From: Hyaloperonospora brassicae
Lineage: Eukaryota > Oomycota > Peronosporomycetes > Peronosporales > Peronosporaceae
Length of the DNA: 64,000 nt
Direction: 5' to 3'
Assembly (NCBI GenBank): GCA_947650285.1
Contig: CANTFL010001332.1
Location: 496,001 to 560,000 of the forward strand
Part shown: one piece after another, positions 56,501 to 64,000 of the stretch
Layout: each line of letters begins with the position of its first letter
How positions within the stretch are numbered: the stretch's first letter is position 1
Notes under the pieces: generated by a model
Databases searched by the model: none
Told to the model about the DNA's origin: nothing
The model's input: the letters and a program-made list of their open reading frames with translations, nothing else
Made by a program: the position numbers and the translations under genes

Positions 56501-59500
56501 GCGTTCCACACGATCGCATCTGATGGAGCCAGCTATATTCTTTCTGAGCACTTTCCCAAGTTGTTTAAGGCATTGGGATCTACGTACTCTGAAGACGAGC
56601 ACGCAAGCACAGTGAAAAGCCTCGAGAAGGATGGAAAGGTGTATGAGGCAGATTTCGTTTCTTGGTACGTGAATTGGATTTTTGGCGACGACGACTTGGA
56701 GTCGGACGATGAGACAAACGCACCCGCATTGTCGGCGACAGAGCCCGTCAAAATGAAGTCTAAGGACGAAATCACAGCGGCATTCTCGAAGTTTACGACC
56801 AAGGAAGGAAGCTGGAAGTGCGATGTGTGTATGGTTGGCAACGACCCGGAGGCGGTCAAGTGCAGTGCCTGTGAGACTCCAAACCCTGCTGCGCCTAAGG
56901 TCAAGACCCCTATAACGACGACGAGTGGCATGTCTACAGGCACGATTGGTTCGGGTGGGTTTTCGTTCCCCGTTTCTGCAGAAGATGCCTCGAAACCACC
57001 ATCATTTTCCTTCGCTGCATCCCCCGGTGCAGCAATATCCGGCGCAAGCAATTTTGGCGGGTTCACGTTTGCCGATACGGTGCGAACATCGGGGGTCAGC
57101 TTTCCGAGCAGTACAATCGCATCTGGAACAGGTTTTAGTTTCCCATCTACCGCGACGTCTTCAACTGGACTACAATCTTGTGCTGCTGAAGACTCGATTG
57201 TTGATCCGTCTAGTGCTAGCAAGAGCAGCTATCCTCCGGACACGACGTCGCAGCCGAAGCCTCCTACGTTTGGCACTGCTAGCAAGAGCAGCTATCCTCC
57301 GGACACGACGTCACAGCTGAAGCCTCCTACGTTTGGCACTGCTAGCAAGAGCAGCTATCCTCCGGACACGACGTCGCAGCCGAAGCCTCCTACGTTTGGC
57401 ACTGCTAGCAAGAGCAGCTATCCTCCGGACACGACGTCGCAGCCGAAGCCTCCTACGTTTGGCACTGCTAGCAAGAGCAGCTATCCTCCGGGCACGACGT
57501 CGCAGCCGAAGCCTCCTACGTTTGGCACTGCTAGCAAGAGCAGCTATCCTCCGGACACGACGTCGCAGCCGAAGCCTCCTACGTTTGGCACTGCTAGCAA
57601 GAGCAGCTATCCTCCGGACACGACGTCGCAGCCGAAGCCTCCTACGTTTGGCACTGCTAGCAAGAGCAGCTATCCTCCGGACACGACGTCGCAGCCGAAG
57701 CCTCCTACGTTTGGCACTGCTAGCAAGAGCAGCTATCCTCCGGACACGACGTCACAGCCGAAGCCTCCTACGTTTGGCACTGCTAGCAAGAGCAGCTATC
57801 CTCCGGACACGACGTCGCAGCCGAAGCCTCCTACGTTTGGCACTGCTAGCAAGAGCAGCTATCCTCCGGACACGACGTCGCAGCCGAAGCCTCCTACGTT
57901 TGGCACTGCTAGCAAGAGCAGCTATCCTCCGGACACGACGTCACAGCCGAAGCCTCCTACGTTTGGCACTGCTAGCAAGAGCAGCTATCCTCCGGACACG
58001 ACGTCACAGCCGAAGCCTCCTACGTTTGGACGCGAGACAATGCCTGATAAGACTACATCGTCGTCCTTGTTTACTGTCGGTACGAAAACGATTGGTTCGC
58101 AGTCGAAGTTGTTCGCACCAGTGGATAACTTGGATAGCGCCGTCGCTCCAGCAGAGTCGAAATTTCGATGGGAAAGTGCATTTGGAGGCGGTGTGGCCAC
58201 AAAGACAGCAGGTAGCACCTCGTCGTCACCATTCGGCTTAGTCCCAAAACCCGTTTCGCAGAGTGCGTTTTCATTTGGCTCAGCGCGCGCGAGTGGATCA
58301 ACGGATTTTGCCGGAAAAAGTAACGCAGCACGGCCAAGCTTATCGTTCGGCAGTTGGTCGTCAGCGCTGGATACAAGTAAGGAGCATGACATCCTTGAGG
58401 ACCAAGTTCCGACGAAGCGTACGCTGAATTTTGAAGATTATCGCGCTCTTGAAGCAAAGACGACTTCCGTTCTAGTGCCAAAGGAGAGTGCGATACCGCC
58501 TGTTGGTCCCGCTGAGTCAGGCATCAGTATTCCTTCGTCACATATGGAAGGCCAATTGTGGAAACTGATTGTGAATTTTGACAAGTCTCTTCAGCGGGTG
58601 AATCAGAACTCGACGAAAATACTGTCAAGCGATCCCGAGTTCTCAATAAATTGTGTGGCGAGAATAGACAAGATACGCATTCAAATATCCGAATTCTGTA
58701 CGACGATCAACGACCTCGACGAGTTACGGGACCAAATCGAGAAGGATGTCCTATATGTGATCGGAAGTGACGGTGACGTGCACGAGCAGCTTGAGTACAG
58801 CCGCGAAATGCTGAACAGCTTTAACGACGAGGTTCTCAAGAGAGCCCTGGAAATACAACCTCTCGATCAGCGATCCCAGCAAACTTGGGACTCGTTGAAG
58901 CTGAAATTAGCTAAGGTCAAAAAGTGCTGTCTCGAACTTGACAGTTATCTCTCGTCGTCGAAGATCGGCGCGGACGAACTTGGTGCTGAGTCTTCAGCGC
59001 ATCTGTTCCGTGTGTTGAAGCAAACATACGACAAATCGAAGATGCAGTACAATGAAGTGTGTAAGCTGGCTGAGTATCTGAAAGAGCTGAGGATGGGCAG
59101 CGACCGTGCGTATCAAACTAGTGGTGGGATCACTGCTATCGAAAGTGAAGCTCCTTCTACAGCAACCAAGGCGGATATGATTCAGATGATCGTGGAGACT
59201 GAGGAACGTCGTCAAGCTGTGCGTCGCAACTTTTTGGCTTTATGCAATAATGTAGTTACTCCTCGTGACGTAGTCTCGACACCGCGGCGGAAATTGGCCC
59301 CTCTTACTCCTTCAAGCTCTTCGGCGTCGCCGCTTCTTGCCAAAGCCAGTAGCAAGCTGATGCCAAAGATGCGCTTGAGCGTTGCTTCTCCGCTGAGCTC
59401 AGCCAAGCAGTCGCCAAAATCTGCTTCATTCAAGAACACTCCCATCAAGTCTGGATCGAAGCTGTCGGCGTTGGCAGAAGCTATGGTGCCGAAAGAGGAG

Positions 59501-61504
59501 GCCGCCAAGTTGGTGCAGACCCCACATTCAACAAAAGCAATCGTGGGTGTCGGTAGAGCGCCTCAGAGACCGAGTCTGAGAGTCCCGCCTGCTGAGAAGA
59601 AGCCTGCATCGACGACATTTTCTACTGCGCGGTCATCCAACGCAGTTGGTTTTCCGAAGTCTTCGAAGGAAACTGCGACTTCCGTAGCAGCTCTCGCCAA
59701 GACGGACGATGCAAAGACTGCAACAGGTTCTCCGTCGAGCGAGCCCGGAGTCAATGTACCCATAGTAAAGGCGAAACCCGGAGCTGACGCCAGACCGACT
59801 GCTGCGTCTTCTCCCGGAGGAACAGACTCATTTCCAAAGTCCTCTTTCACCTTCGGCTATGGATCAAGTAACGCGAAGGGTGCCACACAGCCGCTTTCTA
59901 CAACTCCTGCTGCGGTGGACTACAAGGCCCTGATGGAAAAGTTCTACAAGGTCCACAATCCATCAAAAATTGACGGAGGCATGATGGATAAGATTCTGAC
60001 AACGTACAAGGGCAAGGAGAAAGACTTGTTTGCTCGTCTCTTTAGCATGTATGTCCCCGATTCGACGCCCGATGATGTGGCCAAGTATCTACACGGAGGT
60101 CCGGTTCCCCCGAAATCCGAGTCCGGGGCAGCGGCTTCGAAACCTGTCACGCCAGCAGCTAAGAGTCCGTTTGTCGGGTCATCTTCCACTCAAGCAAGTC
60201 CGTTTACGGCATCTTCGGCTCAAGCAAGTCCGTTTGGGACATCATCTGCTCAGGCAAGTCCGTTTGGGGCTCCTCCTTCGGCATTCAGCCTCAATCCTGC
60301 CACAAACATGTCGTCTGGTTTCGGTGGCTTTGGATCTTCCACGGCGGTCTCTTCGTTCACTACGCCGGCATTCCCGACGCCTACTTTTGGCAAGCCAGCT
60401 GTCGACTATCGTCAGAAGCTGGTGGACTTTTACCAGAAGTACAACCCGAGCAAGCTCAGCAGTGTGGATGCCACGTTGCAGAAGTACAAGGGGAACGAAG
60501 AAAAACTCTTTCAGAATTTGGCTACCAAGTACAGGGTGGATGTCTCGAACGTGAGTGGTGCGTGCGTTCCGCCTGCTAGTCCAGCTATGCAGCCTACCAA
60601 GCCGAATGCGGCAGCAAGCCCTTTTGGCAAACCAGGAGCATTTTCAGTCCCGAGCACTTCGAGTGGACCAACATTTGGGTCTACTAACTCAGTCGGTTTC
60701 GGTGGAGCAACGCCATCCCCAGTGGCGTCTCCGTTTGGTGCAGGATCGACCCCAGCTTCGTCTCCATTCGGAGCTATCCCCTCTCAGCCCGCCAGTGGTT
60801 TCGGGTCTGCTGGCGGAATAGGATTCGGTGGTGGGTTTCAATCGACCATTGCTACGAACCCCTCTCCATTTGGAGCAACAACGGCCGGATTCGGAGTTGC
60901 TCCGAGTGGCGGATTCGGAGCTGCTCCGGGCGGCTTTAACTATCGTGAGAAGCTTACAGCTTTTTACCAGCAACACAACCCCGCTAAGCTAGGCTCTGTC
61001 GATGCGACGTTGGAGAAGTACAGGGGCCGAGAAGACCACCTCTTTGCAATGCTGGAGCAAAAGTATATGAGGAAGGCGCCGATGACAGCCCTGAGTACAG
61101 GAGGCTTTGGTATTCCTAGTACCTCAACGTTTGGTGGTGGTGGTGGTGGTGGCGGGTTTGGCGCACCATCAGGCTTGGGGGTAGCAAGTCCTACTCCTGC
61201 ATTTGGTTCGGCTTCGGCATTAGGAGCCGCCGCGCAGCCTGTCTTTGGTGGAGCTGCAGGCATGGGCTTCGGCGGAATGGCGTCGCAAATGAGCGGGGGA
61301 TTTGGTTCGGCTGCTCCTGCTGCGGGCGCTGGCTTTGGTTCTCAGCCCCCAGCGTTTGGTATGGCTACGCAGCAGTCTAGTGGCTTTGGTGCTGCTGCCC
61401 AGAACAGTGGTGGTTTTGGCTCTGGTTTCGATGGTGGTGCAGCGGCCGGCAGCTTTGGCAAACCAGCTGCATTCACGAGCGCGAGCTTTACCCAGATGCG
61501 GTGA
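53563..61504 (+). CDS. Nup214-like FG nucleoporin, very large
   Basis: Four exons (53563-53728, 53815-54059, 54173-54338, 54411-61504), all GT-AG and in phase, give 2556 residues. Residues 1 to about 430 look like the beta-propeller of Nup214/Nup159 (YWIALSSDELLVAVAYASS, WSPSKKHIAVGLVDGTIAVF). About 455-1110 holds three EF-hand-like modules (ending DFVSWYVNWIFGD or a variant) and two RanBP2-type zinc fingers (WKCDVCMVGNDPEAVKCSAC). About 1128-1400 is 13 copies of a 21-residue unit ending PPTFGT. A coiled-coil region (about 1575-1780) follows, as in Nup214, where it binds Nup88/Nup62 partners. The C-terminus is a dense FG domain with three copies of an FYxxxNPxK...YKGxExxLF module. It should act at the cytoplasmic face of the pore in export. 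The combination with EF-hand-like modules and zinc fingers is unusual. Confidence 0.82.
55197..57169 (+). repeat. Near-identical 768-bp intragenic duplication
   Basis: 55197-55964 and 56402-57169 differ at only about ten bases. Each encodes an acidic stretch, an EF-hand-like pair, a RanBP2 zinc finger and an FG-containing segment. Between them (about 56058-56390) lies a diverged third EF-hand-like module with no zinc finger. The outer copies have therefore been duplicated or homogenised recently. Confidence 0.92.
57215..58033 (+). repeat. 63-bp coding minisatellite, 13 copies
   Basis: Thirteen tandem 63-bp units begin gctagcaagagcagctatcc. Each encodes 21 residues with SYPPDTTSQPKPPTFG and one FG dipeptide. 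Only scattered changes occur: Q-L in unit 2, D-G in unit 5, and silent changes g-a in some units. Confidence 0.95.
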
Positions 61505-62292
61505 GTGCAATATGAAGACCGCAGACAGGAGGCCTTTGAGGCGCCGTGGCTCGAAACAACAACGCCAGTAGGTAGATAAGATGCAGTGGATACCGTGGGC
61601 TTCAAGGTGCGTGTCGTCCGTTAGTTACCGGTTTCCACCGATCTGTTCGGCAGTGGCTGTCAACCAGTCGTTTCGACGATTGACGAGCTGCAGCGCAGCA
61701 GAACGATTTATCATTGATCAACTAGCTCGACAAAGCTCAATTGCTCGACAGTATCCATTCGTAGACGTTTTGCATTCCCACCGAGTGGCGGAGAGCCCCT
61801 TCGTGGCTCAACGTGACCTCGCAGTCGTATTTGCGACAGACTTGGCGTTGCTTCCCCGTGCTGCCAGGTCTTACAAGCGACTGCAATAGTAAATGTTAAC
61901 ACCAGCAACCCGTCCCGTTGAGTTCGCGGCCTTGTTTCTCCCAAAAGGGCCGCGCAATTACGGATGAAACATCTCAAAGACAGTATGAACATAGCAAGCG
62001 TAGTAGCATGTGTAAGAAAACGAAACACTCGGTGTATTGTAAAAGCGGACGCAGGCTCAAACCGAGACACGGAGTCGAAGAGGCAGGCAAGCCCATGCTC
62101 TTGTCACTTGTACTACGGCCCATACGATGCCATGGTGCCAGCAAAGTCATCTCGATGCATTGCACCTTTTCCTCATGTAGCCACTTTACAGGTTCTCCGG
62201 TCGCGCTTCGGCCGCGGGACAACGACACGAAACAGACGCTGTTGTCCTGCATCCAGCAGTCCACGCGTCCTCCTGTGCAGCACTTGATCCGC
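61505..62292. other. Intergenic region between convergent genes
   Basis: The 3' flanks of the nucleoporin (plus) and Skp1 (minus) meet here. No further gene is recognised; overlapping short frames on both strands lack conserved motifs. Confidence 0.55.
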
Positions 62293-63094
62293 TTACGCTT
62301 CTTCGCACCATTTGTTCTCCTCGCGAATCTGCGCTTCTTCCTCGGGCGTAAAGTCATTGACAATGTTGAACGTGTCGCGAATCTCCTGCGGGGTCTTGCC
62401 CTTGATCATGCTCGCGACCTTGGCACACGCCAGATCCAGCAGACTCTTGATATCCATGTAGTTGGCAGCCAAAATGAGCTCAAACAGAATCTCCTGCTCA
62501 ATGTCCACAAAGTTGGCGTCCCAATCCGACACGACATCGTGCATATCAGCGCTCTTGAGAGGCTGCGCACCAACACACCAGCACCATTGCACACGTGCAC
62601 ATGTTAATCTCCAGCGTCGACTGGTCAGGTATACATCAGCCCACGGAGGCCTCGTGCGTATACATCGGCCCACGGAGGCCTCGTGTGTATACACCCACCC
62701 ACGACCGCACCTTTTCAATCTCCCGCATCGGATTGTTCTGGTGGTGGCTGCAGAACTCAATCACCTTCGACAGCACAGGGCTCTTGACGTTCGGCAACGG
62801 GATCTCCTGCACCTCGTCGTCGTCCGTGTCGTCTGCACCACAAGTTTCGTCATCCACAACACACAGTAAGTAGTAGTACACAGACCGCAGTCGTCGGCAT
62901 TATCCTCCAGTGCTTGCGCTTCTCGTCAGTCATTGGCCAATAAACAGCGTACCCGAAATCAGCGTCTTGACCAGTTCGCTCATTGCGGCGACGCCGCGCG
63001 ACACCTCAAAGCTGTCGCCGTCCATCGACACGAGATTGACCTTGCGCACGTCCTCCTCCTTCATCTCCTGCGTGGGGGCACTGGCGTCCGACAT
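62293..63094 (-). CDS. SCF ubiquitin ligase subunit Skp1
   Basis: Three exons (63094-62953, 62832-62711, 62562-62293) are in phase and give 177 residues. Skp1 links F-box proteins to cullin-1. Family motifs: [15 protein letters not shown]; the acidic insert [28 protein letters not shown]; then across the second junction MREIEK and [58 protein letters not shown]; and the C-terminal NKWCEEA. Length is close to other Skp1 proteins. Intron 2 contains a 29-bp tandem repeat. Confidence 0.96.
62629..62686. repeat. 29-bp tandem repeat in Skp1 intron 2
   Basis: Two full units and a partial third: gtatacatcrgcccacgg followed by aggcctcgtgy. They lie wholly within the 148-bp intron, so the intron length may vary between strains. 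Confidence 0.8.
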
Positions 63095-64000
63095 TGCGAG
63101 TCCCTTTTCGACTGGTTCAACTGGGCCCCAACACGTCGGAAGGAGCTCTGGACTCGACTTTTGGTTTTGGAGACTGGAGGAGAAAGAGGTGAGAAAGAAA
63201 GAAAGAAACGTCGTTCGTTTCTAAATCTGCGGTGGAAACAGACACATACGGGAAGACGCTTTGTTCGTTTACGAACGCGGACGGAAGTTACATGGACGTG
63301 TGTGTGTGTGTGTGTGTGTGGGGTCCACACGATCTCGCGCCTGTGCGGCACGTTTCTAACGGCATTTGGCTTTCGGTGTCGAAATATACGCTCGTGCGAC
63401 CAGCGCGACGCAACACATATTCTAGTCAAGAGGTCGCTGCATGTTTACCATATTCTCATCCGGCACGAATGTTGCTGATTCGCTCTGTTTTAGGGTGCTC
63501 CAACTGCGATGGTGGACGCTGTCAAGGCGAATCCAAGCTGCAGCAAAGTGCGAATGAGCGCGATGGAAAGTGGAAGAAAGACACGAAAGGATGCGAAGAG
63601 TCGTGACCGCGTATGCTCTTTCTTGTCTTGCATGTGGATACACAACAAACATTACAGAGACAATCTCTAACTCACAACAACGAAATGTCGATCGAGCAGC
63701 ATAGCGTTGACTTTATGCCAAGTTTACTCGACAGGTGTGCTGCTTCTGGACGCTGCTTCACACACTAATTCTGATTGGAATCTGCTTGACACATGATATT
63801 CTCCACGGAAGATTGTCGTGGTGCGCTGCTCGAAAAAGGCTGCAGCTAACACGCATCGATATGACGAGTATATTGGCGCACGTACCCACATTCCTCCTTG
63901 TCGTACAATTCGACGAATTCGGCATGAGTTGCTTGTTCAATCGGTACTGCAGTACAGGGAGCGACAAAGCCTTCGAAGTGATAAACGTCCGGCTATCAAT
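63095..64000. other. Skp1 upstream region
   Basis: It contains a GT microsatellite (about 63299-63320) and a GAAA-rich stretch (about 63195-63210). No gene is recognised apart from the dispersed repeat at 63768-63960. Confidence 0.55.
63768..63960. repeat. Dispersed repeat, copy B
   Basis: Inverted relative to 32190-32360. The shared stretches include gattgtcgtggtgcgc and gaattcggcatga. The copy has a stop in the frame that is open in copy A, so it is decayed. Confidence 0.6.

Noticed and set aside
57215..58033. CRISPR-like array
   Set aside because: The units are continuous coding repeats with no spacers, in a eukaryotic gene.
57333..58241. 302-codon Arg/Leu-rich frame on the plus strand
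   Set aside because: It is the +1 frame of the 63-bp minisatellite in the nucleoporin gene; length follows from the repeat.

Overview
The window is nuclear DNA of an oomycete, most probably of the Peronosporales (Phytophthora or downy mildew type). The evidence is: intron-poor genes with short GT-AG introns; an oomycete-type initiator (CATTCCTCAATT) in front of the aldehyde dehydrogenase gene; a secreted RXLR-EER-like effector reading frame in repeat-rich DNA; and several Ty3/Gypsy families typical of these genomes. The sequence alone does not fix the species.

Layout. 1-4.7 kb: gene-free, AT-rich DNA. 4.7-14.2 kb: a decayed minus-strand Ty3/Gypsy element (element 1) with two LTRs, broken gag and pol, plus-strand (antisense) coding debris between pol and the 3' LTR, and a nested 1.17-kb element with terminal inverted repeats. 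15.0-18.2 kb: an internally deleted Gypsy element (element 3) with 215-bp LTRs and a 4-bp target duplication. 18.9-21.2 kb: a nine-exon DegT/DnrJ/EryC1-family aminotransferase gene. 22.1-30.1 kb: a nearly intact chromodomain Gypsy element (element 2) with 99%-identical LTRs, a 5-bp target duplication, a gag-pol -1 frameshift signal and a long antisense ORF. 30.2-44 kb: gene-poor DNA with three solo LTRs, dispersed repeats and the effector-like frame. 44.1-63.1 kb: a compact housekeeping block: mitochondrial-type aldehyde dehydrogenase, eIF5, an ELM1-family protein, Nup85, an unidentified membrane-protein gene, a 2556-residue Nup214-like FG nucleoporin, and Skp1.

How the genes relate. The housekeeping genes serve different pathways: aldehyde oxidation, translation start-site selection, mitochondrial fission or glycosyltransfer, nuclear pore, and SCF ubiquitin ligase. 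Two nucleoporin genes lie within 2 kb of each other, and ELM1 and Nup85 share a 187-bp divergent promoter region.

The most unusual material is in the retroelements and in the large nucleoporin. Two different Gypsy families carry coding sequence on the opposite strand between pol and the 3' LTR; in both, the antisense frame overlaps the 3' end of pol and ends in a predicted coiled coil. Four LTR families share an architecture of consecutive hairpins whose arm sequences differ between families. Element 2 has a textbook slippery heptamer and hairpin at the gag-pol junction, but its protease has lost the catalytic Asp. The nucleoporin combines a propeller region, EF-hand-like modules, RanBP2-type zinc fingers, a 13-copy FG minisatellite and a thrice-repeated C-terminal motif.
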